Origin: Gemmatimonadota bacterium
Lineage (GTDB): Bacteria; Gemmatimonadota; Gemmatimonadetes; Longimicrobiales; Gaopeijiaceae
Assembly: GCA_022823225.1 (NCBI GenBank)
Contig: JAJDXM010000009.1
Span: 1 to 64,000, forward strand
Direction of reading: 5' to 3'
Length of the DNA: 64,000 bases
The notes beneath the pieces are model-generated. The model did no database searches. It was not told the DNA's origin and saw only the letters and a list, made by a program, of their open reading frames with translations. Below are positions 28,131-37,066 of this stretch, in pieces. Both the position numbers and the translations under genes were made by a program. Each line of letters begins with the position of its first letter. Position 1 is the stretch's first letter.

Positions 28131-28393
28131 CTGCTGAATGCCCCTAGGTCGTGCGATCACTTGTCATGAAAATATGAGTAGACATGGCATAATCGCGATG
28201 TAATGGTCATTGAGTGCGATAGAATAGAGATCACATGCAGGACGTGCAACCTCCAGCGGTTGAACCGTTTGCCCGGAGCGTTCGCGAGGTGGGCCGCCTC
28301 CGCGTTTGGCCGACTGGCAACGGGCCTCAGACACCGCAGCGCAAGGCTTGTCTGAAACCGCCAGGCGCGGAGATCAGGCCTTGGGGTGGGGAA
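28131..28393 (-). promoter_or_regulatory. AT-richer upstream region of the LRR operon
   Basis: About 28150-28235 is clearly AT-richer than its surroundings (for example GAAAATATGAG, GCATAATCGCG, GATAGAATAGAG), as expected for the promoter of the minus-strand LRR operon. No clean -35/-10 pair can be assigned. The remainder, up to the propeller fragment at 28394, shows no convincing gene. Confidence 0.35.
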
Positions 28394-28617
28394 CCGGCTG
28401 GGACTGTGAGATCCGGGTGCGGCGTTACGGCGAGCAACCTGGTGACGACGACGGCCCCATCGACGTAGTGACCGTGGGCGACCGCTACATCGGCACCTAT
28501 CCGGCGGGTGCGGTTGCGTGGCCGGGAGCTTTCGGGCCGGATGGCCTGGTGGCGTTCATCGAACGGGATGAAATGGATGTGAGGTCGGTCGTGGTGAAGA
28601 GGCTGCGGGGACGGTAG
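28394..28617 (+). pseudogene. 3' fragment of a six-bladed beta-propeller gene
   Basis: Encodes only the family's closing segment: [55 protein letters not shown] and VVVKRLRGR. It aligns with the last 75 or so residues of the intact gene at 28809 ([19 protein letters not shown]). Sequence upstream of 28394 has no propeller similarity and there is no start signal. It may be the other end of the gene whose beginning lies at 16128. Confidence 0.8.
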
Positions 28618-28704
28618 CGACATCCTCCTGGGCCGAGGAGGGCAGGGCAGGAGACAGGAGGGTGTTCGATTGCCGCGGTCGCGCGCCGTGGCGCCCGTCG
28701 GCGA

Positions 28705-28734
28705 TTGACATCGGAACTCGTCGCGTGCCATCTT
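28705..28734 (+). promoter_or_regulatory. Candidate sigma-70 promoter before the 28809 gene
   Basis: A perfect -35-like TTGACA (28705-28710) is followed after 18 bp by CATCTT, a weak -10. An AT-rich stretch (CTAAGTAATTAGG) lies just downstream. Position and orientation suit the propeller gene at 28809. The weak -10 keeps this tentative. Confidence 0.35.
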
Positions 28735-28808
28735 CAACTAAGTAATTAGGAAATCACGCGGAGAGGAGCCTGGCGCCCTCACGGAGTCTACAACGCGGGA
28801 GATCGGAC

Positions 28809-30017
28809 ATGAGATCGTTGGCGGACAAGGTGCTTGAAGGTCGTCGCCGGGTGATGCTGGCACTGGCCGGCACCTTGCCCGTCCTGTTCACTCCCCTCTT
28901 CCTGCAAGCCCAGGAGATGATCGACCTCCCCGGCGAGGACCGGTGGCTGGAGCCGCGCTTCGAGGAGGTCTACCGGATCGGATCGCTGTCCGGACAAGGC
29001 TGGGAGCAGTTCGGCAACATCCGCAAAGTCGCCTTCGACGACGCGGGACAGCTCTATGTTTTTGACTGGCAGGTGCTGCACATCCACGTAGTCGACGGGA
29101 GCGGCAGACTGCTCCGCACGCTGGGGGGCCGGGGAGAAGGTCCGGGCGAGATCAGGAGTGCATCATCGTTTGCCGTCATGTCGGACGGCCGGGTGGTGGT
29201 CGGGGATACGGGCTACCTGGCATACCAGATCTTCGACGCGAACGGGGGCTACGAACGCCGTGTAGGGATGGGATTGGAGGACGCGGGCGGTGCGCTCTGG
29301 GACTTCATTCCCGATCCGGCCGGCGACGCGCTGTTCTCCGCGGTGGGATCACAGATGCTGCTCCTGGTATACGGCGGGAACGCTCCCACGCACACGACCC
29401 GGCCGATCGAGCGCCTTGACCTCACAGGGGACGTGGTCGCCAGGGACACCGTCGTCGATGGCTGGCTGCCTCCGGGCGTGGAGTGGCTGACGAGCGGCAG
29501 CCGGCAGCCCACGGAGTTCGGCCCGCGCATGCTGCTGGGTGTGCTGCCGGACGGGACCGTGGCGTTCTCCGATTCGTCGGCGTACGCGATCAAGCTCGTT
29601 CGCCCGGGTGCCGGCGTGCAGCGGATCCTGCGGCGGCCGCTGCAGCCGGCCCGCGTCACCAACCGAATGATCGAAGCCGAGAAGGACCGTCAGCGGTCGC
29701 GGCCGGTGTCGCCGGGAATGGAACGGTACGAACGCGAGCTCATCGATGGGCTGGTTTTCTCCGAAGTGGTGTCGATCGTCCGCGAACTGGGGGTCGGTTG
29801 GGACGGCGAGATCTGGGTGCAGCGACGCGGCGAGGAACCGATCGACGACGACGGGCCCATCGATGTCCTGACAGTGGACGGGCGCTATCTCGGGAGCTAC
29901 CGGGCGGGCACCACCGCGATGCCGGACGCGTTCGGCCCTGATCGACTCGTCGCGTTCATCGAAGAGGACGAGCTGGGTGTGCAGACCGTGGTGGTGAAGC
30001 GGGTGTTGTCGCTATAG
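28809..30017 (+). CDS. Six-bladed beta-propeller exported protein
   Basis: A 402-residue intact family member with a type I signal peptide (cleavage after LQA in LFLQAQEM). Landmarks in order: [71 protein letters not shown], then a charged linker (about residues 295-320) and the closing segment [19 protein letters not shown] and [17 protein letters not shown]. It is closest to the 31436 gene and to the fragments at 16128 and 28394. The small lipoprotein gene starts 19 bp later and is likely co-transcribed. The ligand is unknown. Confidence 0.88.
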   Translation: MRSLADKVLEGRRRVMLALAGTLPVLFTPLFLQAQEMIDLPGEDRWLEPRFEEVYRIGSLSGQGWEQFGNIRKVAFDDAGQLYVFDWQVLHIHVVDGSGRLLRTLGGRGEGPGEIRSASSFAVMSDGRVVVGDTGYLAYQIFDANGGYERRVGMGLEDAGGALWDFIPDPAGDALFSAVGSQMLLLVYGGNAPTHTTRPIERLDLTGDVVARDTVVDGWLPPGVEWLTSGSRQPTEFGPRMLLGVLPDGTVAFSDSSAYAIKLVRPGAGVQRILRRPLQPARVTNRMIEAEKDRQRSRPVSPGMERYERELIDGLVFSEVVSIVRELGVGWDGEIWVQRRGEEPIDDDGPIDVLTVDGRYLGSYRAGTTAMPDAFGPDRLVAFIEEDELGVQTVVVKRVLSL

Positions 30018-30036
30018 TGACAGCAGGAGGTGTCAT

Positions 30037-30693
30037 ATGAAGTGCAGAGAATCGCACTCGGTCGTCAACCTCGCCTTCGGCTTTCCGGCTCTCGCGGGGC
30101 TGGCAGTGTTCGCTTCCGCCTGCGCCTCAAGTGGACGCGCCTCCCCGGTGACGGGCCCCGAAGCGGAAGCTCTCTTCGCGGCGCTCACCGGTACGTGGGT
30201 GCTGGACGAACGCGAAAGTTCGTCGCCGATGGACATGTCGGCCGTTCCCGAAGTGGAAACCGAGTCGTTCGTAATCGCCCGGGGGCCGGGGGAGTCAGGG
30301 CAGGCTTCTAGTACTGTCGGTGACATCGAGGCCTGGCTGGCCAGGCGCGAGAAAGCGCGCGAGTTGCTGGGCCGGTGGCCGACCACGCTTGTTCTCGCGG
30401 TGGACGAGGTGCAGGTGGCCTATGCCCCCACTCCGGGAGAGAGCGTCACGGTTCCCATGAGTGGCGAATCGACCACGCATTTCGAGGGAGAGCATCGAGT
30501 ACACACGCGGGTGGTCTGGGAGGACGGCAGGCTCGGGCTTGAGCACAGCGTGGATTCGGAGGCGTGGGTGCGGGAGGTCCTGGAAGTCGTCGACGGACGG
30601 CTGAGGATGACCCGTACCATGCGCGTATTGCGCGAAGCAGGTTCCCCGGCTCCACTCGTCCTCGTCTATTGGCGGGATGAAGGGAAGTCCTGA
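30037..30693 (+). CDS. Small uncharacterised lipoprotein, copy 1
   Basis: A 218-residue lipoprotein (lipobox FASAC near residue 30, followed by ASSGRA). The mature domain starts with [20 protein letters not shown] and includes YAPTPGESVTVPMSG, THFEGEHRVHTRVVWEDG and LRMTRTMRV, an alternating-strand pattern suggesting a small lipocalin-like beta-barrel. The GTWxLD opening supports that but is not proof. GGAGG precedes the ATG. It shares most motifs with the next gene, a tandem duplicate. No function is known. Confidence 0.75.
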   Translation: MKCRESHSVVNLAFGFPALAGLAVFASACASSGRASPVTGPEAEALFAALTGTWVLDERESSSPMDMSAVPEVETESFVIARGPGESGQASSTVGDIEAWLARREKARELLGRWPTTLVLAVDEVQVAYAPTPGESVTVPMSGESTTHFEGEHRVHTRVVWEDGRLGLEHSVDSEAWVREVLEVVDGRLRMTRTMRVLREAGSPAPLVLVYWRDEGKS

Positions 30694-30700
30694 ACGTGGC

Positions 30701-30758
30701 TTGCAGGCGGTGGTGGTGAAGAGGAGGGTGGGACAGTAACGACGGCAGGAGGCGTCGC
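30701..30758 (+). repeat. Duplication scar between paired lipoprotein genes
   Basis: This spacer repeats the junction at 29981-30036. Both read a GTGGTGGTGAAG tract (the end of a propeller gene, VVVKR), a stop after a few more codons, then GGCAGGAGGCGTC or AGCAGGAGGTGTC leading into ATG. The spacer therefore carries a fossil 3' end of a propeller gene, showing that the duplicated unit included that end plus the lipoprotein gene. Confidence 0.75.
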
Positions 30759-31418
30759 ATGAGGAGCGGATTATCATACTCGGTGGTCGGGATTGGCTGT
30801 GGTGCCTTGGCTCTCGCGGGCATGGTGGTCTTGACGGCGTCCTGCGCTTCGAGTGGACGCGCCCCCCCGGTGACGGGCCCCGAAGCGGAAGCTCTCTTCA
30901 CGGCGCTCACCGGCACTTGGGTGCTGGATGAACACGCGAGCTCGCCGCCACTGCTCGCTCCGCCTGATACCGAACCGACCACCTCCGACTCGTTCGTGAT
31001 CATCAAGGGACCGGGAGGGTCGAGCCAGATCATCGGTGATGTCGGCTCCCGCGCGAGTTCACTGGCCGGTCGCGAGAATGCGCTCGAGGTGCTGGGGCGG
31101 CGGCCCGTCACGCTCTCTCTCAGGGCGGATGGCGAGCGGCTGGTGTACGCGCCCACTCCCGGACAGAGCGTCACGATCCCGATGAACGGGGCACCGGCCA
31201 CGCAAATGGAGGGGGCCCACCGGCTTCAGACGCGGGTTGTCTGGGATGGCGGAAGGCTCGCGCTCGAGCACACGGTGAATCCGGACGACCGGATCCGAGT
31301 CGTTATGGAGGTGTTCGACGGCCAACTCAGGATCACCCGGACCATCCGGATCTTCGGCTCGGCCGACTCTCTCCCGCCAATCGTCCTGGTCTACGGCCGC
31401 GATGCAGGCGGGGGCTGA
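30759..31418 (+). CDS. Small uncharacterised lipoprotein, copy 2
   Basis: A 219-residue paralogue of the preceding gene, with lipobox LTASC and the same mature landmarks: [63 protein letters not shown]. Divergence is concentrated in the linker after GTWVLDE and in the middle helix, so the core fold is kept. A GCAGGAGGCGTCGC ribosome-binding region precedes the ATG. The next propeller gene follows after 17 bp. Confidence 0.75.
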   Translation: MRSGLSYSVVGIGCGALALAGMVVLTASCASSGRAPPVTGPEAEALFTALTGTWVLDEHASSPPLLAPPDTEPTTSDSFVIIKGPGGSSQIIGDVGSRASSLAGRENALEVLGRRPVTLSLRADGERLVYAPTPGQSVTIPMNGAPATQMEGAHRLQTRVVWDGGRLALEHTVNPDDRIRVVMEVFDGQLRITRTIRIFGSADSLPPIVLVYGRDAGGG

Positions 31419-31435
31419 CGGGGGCGGAGGAGCCG

Positions 31436-32749
31436 ATGCCGGTTAGCCGACCGAAACCTCGCCGAACCCTCTGCTGGATCGCTTTGGTCTGCCTGCTCGC
31501 CGCACTGCCGGCAGCCGCCCAGGAGGTTGTCACCCTCCCTGCCGAGGACCGTCCCCTCGACTTTCGCTTCGAAGAGATGTACCGCCTCGGCACGTTGGCG
31601 GGCGAAGCCTGGGAACAGTTCGGAGATGTCGGCGACATCGGATTCGACGGCGCGGGCAACCTCTACGTCCTCGACCGCCAGGTCGAACACATCGTCGTTG
31701 CCGGTCCCACCGGGGAGTTCGTGCGCGAGTTGGGGCGCAAGGGAGAAGGACCCGGCGAGTTCGAGGAAGTGCACGGGCTTGCCGTCAAGCGCGACGGGGG
31801 TGCGATCGTGACGGATTGCCGGCGGCTCGTCTTCCACATCTTCCAGGCGGACGGGCGCGTCGAGCGAACCGTGCGGATGGACTTCACCGTTGACGTCCTG
31901 AGGATCGGCAACTTCGTGGTCCAGCCGGGCGCCGACGCGATCATCGCCGTACCGAGCGCGGCCGATGAGTACATTCCTCGCATTAGTCCGTGGCTGTCCC
32001 CCAGGGAACGTGAGAGGCTCGGCGGCACCCTCGAAATGCCCCCGCCAGCGACGTCACATGCGATCGAGAGAACGGTGCTTGACGGTCGGTGGGCGAAGAC
32101 GGACACCATTGCCGAGGGCTGGATGCCCCCGATCGACGAAGGGGCAGTTGCGGCCTTGCCCGCGTGGGCGCAGGGAAACCGAACGGCGATCCAATTCGCC
32201 TTGGGTTTTCCGGTACTCGTTCCGGATTTGCATCGGGCCTTCCGGCCGGACTTCCACTGGGGCGTGCTCCCGGACGGCTCGGTGGCCTTTGCGGACTCCT
32301 CCACTTACACGGTAAGAATCGCCGCGATCGGTCCCGGAGTTGTGCGCGTCCTTCGGCGGCCGATCCGTCCGGAGCCGGTCACCAACCGCATCATGCGGGC
32401 CGAGCGACGCCGGCGCCTGAACGAGCTGCAGGCGAACGCGGAGCCAGACGAGGATCTGCAGGGTGAGCGAGAGCGCATCGAGAACCTCCAGTTCCATCCC
32501 GTAGTTCCCGTCATTCGCGGCTTGGCGACGACCTGGGACGGGCAAATCTGGGTGTTGCGGCGTGGCGAGGAGCCGCTGAGCGACGGCCCGATTGACGTGC
32601 TCACCGCCGATGGCCGCTACCTGGGAAGCTACCCCGCCGGTGCGACGGTGATGCCCGATGCCTTCGGCCCCGGTGGTTTGGTGGCATTCGTCGAGAAGGA
32701 CGAGCTGGACGTGGAGACCGTAGTGGTGAAGCGGGTGGTGGGGCGGTGA
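31436..32749 (+). CDS. Six-bladed beta-propeller exported protein
   Basis: A 437-residue family member with a type I signal peptide ([11 protein letters not shown]). Landmarks: [72 protein letters not shown], and closing [19 protein letters not shown] with [17 protein letters not shown]. It is longer than the 28809 protein through an insertion around residues 170-240 that includes [19 protein letters not shown]. It ends the plus-strand run of propeller and lipoprotein genes. The orphan HicB begins 115 bp further on. Confidence 0.88.
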   Translation: MPVSRPKPRRTLCWIALVCLLAALPAAAQEVVTLPAEDRPLDFRFEEMYRLGTLAGEAWEQFGDVGDIGFDGAGNLYVLDRQVEHIVVAGPTGEFVRELGRKGEGPGEFEEVHGLAVKRDGGAIVTDCRRLVFHIFQADGRVERTVRMDFTVDVLRIGNFVVQPGADAIIAVPSAADEYIPRISPWLSPRERERLGGTLEMPPPATSHAIERTVLDGRWAKTDTIAEGWMPPIDEGAVAALPAWAQGNRTAIQFALGFPVLVPDLHRAFRPDFHWGVLPDGSVAFADSSTYTVRIAAIGPGVVRVLRRPIRPEPVTNRIMRAERRRRLNELQANAEPDEDLQGERERIENLQFHPVVPVIRGLATTWDGQIWVLRRGEEPLSDGPIDVLTADGRYLGSYPAGATVMPDAFGPGGLVAFVEKDELDVETVVVKRVVGR

Positions 32750-32813
32750 GGGCCCGGACCTGATTCCAATGGGCACCGCCCGCCACGAGTCCTCTTGCAA
32801 CGGCGCGTTTGGA

Positions 32814-32828
32814 TGTGTATCATACACA
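32814..32828. promoter_or_regulatory. Palindrome upstream of hicB
   Basis: TGTGTAT-C-ATACACA is a perfect 15-bp inverted repeat 35 bp before the hicB start. HicB antitoxins commonly repress their own promoters through such sites, and this protein has a DNA-binding C-terminus, so an autorepression operator is likely. Confidence 0.6.
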
Positions 32829-32863
32829 CCATGTCCAGCAGGCAGATCGTGGGAGGACCGCTG

Positions 32864-33277
32864 ATGCGCTTTCCAATCGTGATTCACAAGGACGCATGTA
32901 GCGTGTACGGAGTCACCGTGCCCGACCTGCCCGGCTGTTTTTCGGCGGGCGACTCGCTGGACGAGGCAATCGAGTCTGCCAGGGAGGCGATCGCATGCCA
33001 TGTCGAGGGGCTGTTGATGGACGGCGAACCGATCCCGGCGCGTGCAACGCTCGAAACACACCAGAGTAACGAGGATTACCGGGACGGGGTGTGGGCCATC
33101 GTTGCGGTGGACGTCTCGAAGCTCTCCAGCCAGACCAGGCGGATTAACATCACGATCCCGGCGAGGGTGCTGGATATCGTGGATCAGGCGGCGGTGCGCG
33201 AAGGACGGTCACGCTCCGGGTTCCTGGCCAAGGCGGCGCTCAGCTATGTGCAGCGGCGGTCGGAGGGGGCGAGTTGA
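32864..33277 (+). CDS. hicB: HicB-family antitoxin, no HicA partner seen
   Basis: A 137-residue protein. Residues 1-70 form the HicB partial RNase H-like domain (MRFPIVIHKDACSVYGVTVP, DLPGCFSAGDSLDEAIESA, AIACHVEGLLMDGEPIP). Residues about 95-135 form a ribbon-helix-helix DNA-binding unit (RRINITIPARVLDIVDQAA). GGGAGG lies seven bases before ATG 32864, which fixes the start; ATG 32831 is also in frame. No HicA gene (about 60-80 codons) lies on either side: upstream is a propeller gene, and the downstream convergent gene overlaps its last 38 bp. It may be a solitary regulator or a relic antitoxin. Confidence 0.85.
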   Translation: MRFPIVIHKDACSVYGVTVPDLPGCFSAGDSLDEAIESAREAIACHVEGLLMDGEPIPARATLETHQSNEDYRDGVWAIVAVDVSKLSSQTRRINITIPARVLDIVDQAAVREGRSRSGFLAKAALSYVQRRSEGAS

Positions 33278-34364
33278 CCCGCACCAGCTTCGGCTCCAAC
33301 AAGTGAATGTACGCCCCGCCCGCCCTCGGCTCATGATAGGAAACCAGGTATCCGGACCCGTGCGCGAAGCCGAGCAGGGCGTCGTCACCCTGGTACCGTG
33401 CGATGGTTTGTGCCGTTGACGGGTCAACCAGGTCCAGCCAGCCGTCGAGTACCGTCTGCCAGGGGACCTCGGGGATCGGGTCTCCGGGACTGATCCGCTC
33501 CGTCCATTCCGGGTCGGGGGTCTGCCACGCGATCCAGAGCGCCGCCTCGTCGAGCATTGCGCCCACGTTGAGGGAGCGCGGCCAGCTCTGCGTGGACGGG
33601 TTGTCGCGCTCGAACGCCTCCACGGTCCGGTCGAATACTCGGGCGACCGCCGGTGACGGCTCCAGATCCCACCGGACGAGCCGGTTGGCCTGTTGGCGCA
33701 CGGCCCAGAAGCTTGCCTCGTCGCCGGCGACCACGAACCGCTGCATCTGAGGTCCCCGGCGCACCGGATCCGCGCCGCCGAACGAGACGGTCCTGCCCAT
33801 CATGTCGAGGACCAGGCGCTGGTGTGCGACGCCGGTCCCTTCGGGGACGTGGAGCGCGAACGCGACTTCGTCGGTGTCCGTGACGACCGACGACAACACC
33901 TGCGGGATCGACCGGTCGGTGCGCACCACCTCGAAGTCGTGGTCGAGCACGGTGCGTCCCCGCTGGAACTCGAAGACGTGGATGTAGCGCCCGCCGACGT
34001 TGACGTGCGCGATCGCCTCGTATTCGCCGTCGGCGGTCCCGCCCCGTCCCACGGTGCCGAGGTATTCGCCCTCGGGGGAGAACACGGAGATCTCCGGGTA
34101 GCTGAGGTGCGTGACCAGGATCCGCCCGCGCCGGTCCACCGCGACCTGCGAGAACGGCGTGATGACGTGGAGGCCGGCGTCCTCCCAACCGCCGATCGTC
34201 GCGATGGTGTCGAGGGTGATGACGCACTCGGCGCAGGTCACCTCGCCGGAGACGGGGGTGGGGGTCTGGGCGGAGAGGCTGGGGGAGAGGGTCGCCAGGA
34301 CCGGGGCGAGCCCCAGCGTGATCACGGCGCGCTGGCGGGTGCTCACGTGTTGCGGACTCCGCAC
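33240..34364 (-). CDS. Propeller-like exported protein
   Basis: A protein of about 374 residues with a type I signal peptide (LATLSPSLSAQTP). After TCAECVITLDTIATIGGW, blade-like motifs appear (DRRGRILVTHLSYPEISVFS, PEGEYLGTVGRGGTADGEYE) and the protein ends YLVSYHEPRAGGAYIHLLEP. It is the intact relative of the frameshifted remnant at 13882. The start is probably GTG 34364, close behind GAGGGA; GTG 34346 is also possible. The last 38 bp overlap the 3' end of hicB on the other strand. The ligand is unknown. Confidence 0.8.
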   Translation of the reverse strand: MRSPQHVSTRQRAVITLGLAPVLATLSPSLSAQTPTPVSGEVTCAECVITLDTIATIGGWEDAGLHVITPFSQVAVDRRGRILVTHLSYPEISVFSPEGEYLGTVGRGGTADGEYEAIAHVNVGGRYIHVFEFQRGRTVLDHDFEVVRTDRSIPQVLSSVVTDTDEVAFALHVPEGTGVAHQRLVLDMMGRTVSFGGADPVRRGPQMQRFVVAGDEASFWAVRQQANRLVRWDLEPSPAVARVFDRTVEAFERDNPSTQSWPRSLNVGAMLDEAALWIAWQTPDPEWTERISPGDPIPEVPWQTVLDGWLDLVDPSTAQTIARYQGDDALLGFAHGSGYLVSYHEPRAGGAYIHLLEPKLVRVNSPPPTAAAHS

Positions 34365-34496
34365 ACTGTCCCTCGCTTTCTCTTTCCCGGCTCGTGGCGA
34401 TACTGTCGGAAGGGCTGTAGAGTGCCCGGAGTTGGCGTCGCCCGTCAACACGCCGGCTACCGATGTCCCGTTTGCCCCTCATCCCAAGGAGCCAGG

Positions 34497-36014
34497 ATGA
34501 CCCGCGTGCCGCTTCCTCGATCCCGCCGCCGACATTCATCCCGCCGAGCGCGTTCATCCCGCCTTCGGCGCCGACCCCTTCTCGTCGCCCTCTTCGGCCT
34601 GCTGCTGGCTCCCACCTCCGGCTGCGCCCAGACCGGCGATCCGACGCAGGACCCGCGCTTCGAGCAGGCGGTCGACCTCTTCGAAGCCTGGCTCGACGCG
34701 AAGATGGACTACGACAAGATCCCGGGGATGTCGGTCGGCCTCGTGCACGATCAGGACCTGGTGTGGGCGAAGGGGTACGGGTTCGCACACCCCGAGGCGG
34801 GCGTCGCGGCGACCCCGTCCACCATGTACTCGATCTGTTCGATCTCGAAGCTCTTCACCTCGATCGGGGTCATGCAGCAGCGCGACGCCGGGAAGCTCCG
34901 GCTGGACGACGCGGTGGGGGACCTGCTCCCCTGGTACGACGTCGAGCAGGCCTACCCGGACGGGCCCAGCGTGCGGGTGGAGGGGATCCTGACGCACTCG
35001 TCCGGGCTTCCGCGCGAGTCGGCCCACCCCTACTGGACCGGGCCCGAGTTCCCGTTCCCCACCCGCGACGAGATCATCGAGGGGCTCGCCGAGCAGGAGA
35101 CGCTCTACCCCGGCGAGCGCTACTTCCAGTACTCGAATCTGGGGATGGCGCTGGCGGGACAGCTGATCGAGCAGGCGTCCGGGATGAGCTACGACGACTA
35201 CGTGCGCGCCGAGATCCTCGACCCGCTGGCCATGTCCGACACGTACACCGACATGCCCGATGAGCACAGGGGAGACCGCTTCGCCACCGGCTACACCCGC
35301 ATGCGGCGGGACGGCGAGCGCGTCCCGGCGACCTTCTTCCGGACCCACGGGATTGCCCCGGCCGCCGGCTTCTCCTCGACAGTCGAGGACCTGGCGCGCT
35401 TCGCCTCGTGGCAGTTCCGGCTCCTTGAGGACGGGGGCACCGAGATCCTCGGCGTGAACACGCTCCGGGAGATGCAGCGCGTTCACTGGGTCGACCCCGA
35501 CTTCGACACGATGTGGGGGCTGGGGTTTTCGGTGTCGGAGCGCGACGGCGACCGCACGGTCGGGCACGGCGGCAGCTGCCCGGGTTTCCGGACGACGTTG
35601 CAGCTGATTCCCGCGAGAAAACTGGCCGGGATCGTGCTGGTCAGCGCGCAGGGAACGAGCCCCGGTGGGGTCTATTCACAGCTGATCGAGATCGTGGGCT
35701 CGGCGCTGGAGTCGATCCGCGCCAACCCCGGCGGCGGGACGCGGCGCCCGGCCGCGCTCGCCGAATACGAGGGGCTCTACGAGTCCACCTGGGGCGAGAC
35801 GGTGATCCTGCGCTGGGACGACGGCATCGTTGCGGTCGGCGCTCCCACCGACAACCCGATGGGAGCGATGAGGAAGCTGCGCCGGGTCGATGGCGACACC
35901 TTCCGGCGCGTCCGCGACGACGGCGAGCTGGGTGAGGCGTACATCTTCCACCGGACGGACGGCGCGATCGACCGGCTGAGCGTGCACGGGAACTACTCGC
36001 GGAAGGTGCGGTAG
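34497..36014 (+). CDS. Serine hydrolase (class C beta-lactamase family)
   Basis: A 505-residue exported protein: Arg-rich n-region, hydrophobic core and lipobox-like TSGC (GLLLAPTSGCAQ). The catalytic domain has SISK (SxxK), YSN (YxN, in FQYSNLGMALAG) and GHGGS in the KTG position. Other family markers are GILTHSSGLPRE and ATGYTRMRRDGERVP. A C-terminal beta domain of about 100 residues (LAEYEGLYESTWGETVILRW) matches the lipocalin-like domain often attached to such esterases/peptidases. AAGGAG lies six bases before the ATG. It lacks the Ig-like domain of the 16485 gene. The substrate is probably a peptide or ester. Confidence 0.88.
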   Translation: MTRVPLPRSRRRHSSRRARSSRLRRRPLLVALFGLLLAPTSGCAQTGDPTQDPRFEQAVDLFEAWLDAKMDYDKIPGMSVGLVHDQDLVWAKGYGFAHPEAGVAATPSTMYSICSISKLFTSIGVMQQRDAGKLRLDDAVGDLLPWYDVEQAYPDGPSVRVEGILTHSSGLPRESAHPYWTGPEFPFPTRDEIIEGLAEQETLYPGERYFQYSNLGMALAGQLIEQASGMSYDDYVRAEILDPLAMSDTYTDMPDEHRGDRFATGYTRMRRDGERVPATFFRTHGIAPAAGFSSTVEDLARFASWQFRLLEDGGTEILGVNTLREMQRVHWVDPDFDTMWGLGFSVSERDGDRTVGHGGSCPGFRTTLQLIPARKLAGIVLVSAQGTSPGGVYSQLIEIVGSALESIRANPGGGTRRPAALAEYEGLYESTWGETVILRWDDGIVAVGAPTDNPMGAMRKLRRVDGDTFRRVRDDGELGEAYIFHRTDGAIDRLSVHGNYSRKVR

Positions 36015-36026
36015 GGATCCCCGGAT

Positions 36027-36935
36027 TCAGCGGTGGGTCTTCCGCCGCTCCTGCACCGCCGAGCGCAACATCAATATCGCCGCGTACAGCACCACCACGA
36101 CGACCAGCCAGCGCATGTAGTTCAGCGGCAGCGACTTCACGACGAGCGCCGCGATCAGCACCGCCGGCACGCCTCCGATCGCGAGCCCCAGCGCCGCCTT
36201 CAGCCCGTAGCGTCCAGCCTTGAGGAAACGCAGGCCCGCCACCGGCATCAGGAACGCCGCGGCGCCCATCATGATCGGGAAGGCCGCGAGCGGATTCATC
36301 CCCATCAGGCTGATGACGACCATCGTCGGGGCGTACATTCCGACCCCAATCGTCATGAGGGCGCCCAGGACGAGCATGACCGCGGAGGCGATCGCGAGGT
36401 TCGCGCCGGAGAGGCCGGTGGCGTCGCCGCCGACCGCGGCGATGTCGAAGATGGCCAGCACGAAGGTCACGGCCGCGATCAGCAGCGCCACGCCCATCCC
36501 CACTTGGATGCGGTAGCGGGGCAGCCGCGCGACCACCCCCGCGCCCAGCCACGCCCCGAGCACGGCGGCGACCGGCATCGTGACGAGCGTCACCGGGTCC
36601 ACCGAGACGACTGTGATGAAAAAGAAGGCCTGGATCACGACCGGCGGCGTGTGGCCGATCATCATCGTGCCGGGGATGTTCTCGTCGGAGACCACCTGCC
36701 TCAGCTTGAAGAGCGAGGTGGTCGGCGCGAACGACCCGATCCCGAGGGTGTCGAAGAAGTTGGTGACGAAGCCGACCGCGTTTTCGTAGAAGTTGGGCGG
36801 CTCGCTCCACCCGTCGACCCGCCGGCCCGCACGCGTTGCGGCCGATGCGGTCCGGTACCAGGAATGGAGCAGGTAGGCCGTCAGGAGCGCGAGGGCCGTG
36901 AAGAGGAAGACGCGGGGGTCGATGGAGTTGAACAC
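36027..36935 (-). CDS. TauE/SafE-family permease
   Basis: A 302-residue polytopic membrane protein with about eight or nine helices, organised as two related halves, typical of the TauE/SafE (sulfite/organosulfonate exporter) family. Conserved-looking segments are FVTNFFDTLGIGSFAPTTS, NIPGTMMIGHTPPVVIQAF and VISLMGMNPLAAFPIMMGA. The GTG start has AGAGGTGA three bases upstream. Family members export sulfite, sulfoacetate or other small anions; no taurine or sulfonate gene is nearby, so the substrate is open. It is convergent with the serine hydrolase, 12 bp from its stop. Confidence 0.85.
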   Translation of the reverse strand: MFNSIDPRVFLFTALALLTAYLLHSWYRTASAATRAGRRVDGWSEPPNFYENAVGFVTNFFDTLGIGSFAPTTSLFKLRQVVSDENIPGTMMIGHTPPVVIQAFFFITVVSVDPVTLVTMPVAAVLGAWLGAGVVARLPRYRIQVGMGVALLIAAVTFVLAIFDIAAVGGDATGLSGANLAIASAVMLVLGALMTIGVGMYAPTMVVISLMGMNPLAAFPIMMGAAAFLMPVAGLRFLKAGRYGLKAALGLAIGGVPAVLIAALVVKSLPLNYMRWLVVVVVLYAAILMLRSAVQERRKTHR

Positions 36936-37066
36936 GGGTCACCTCTGCTGGCCGCCACTGCCCGCTCTGATCGGCTGTGCGCGGTTGTTCCGGTGGGAAT
37001 GAGTTGTTGAAGGGCAGGTGACAAGGTGTCGGGGGAGGGGGCCTGCGCGCCAGTTGACTTCAAGCG

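Noticed and set aside
28620-28665. CCTCC...GGAGG possible hairpin after the propeller fragment
   Set aside because: Short stem in purine-rich sequence with no T-run; not a convincing terminator.
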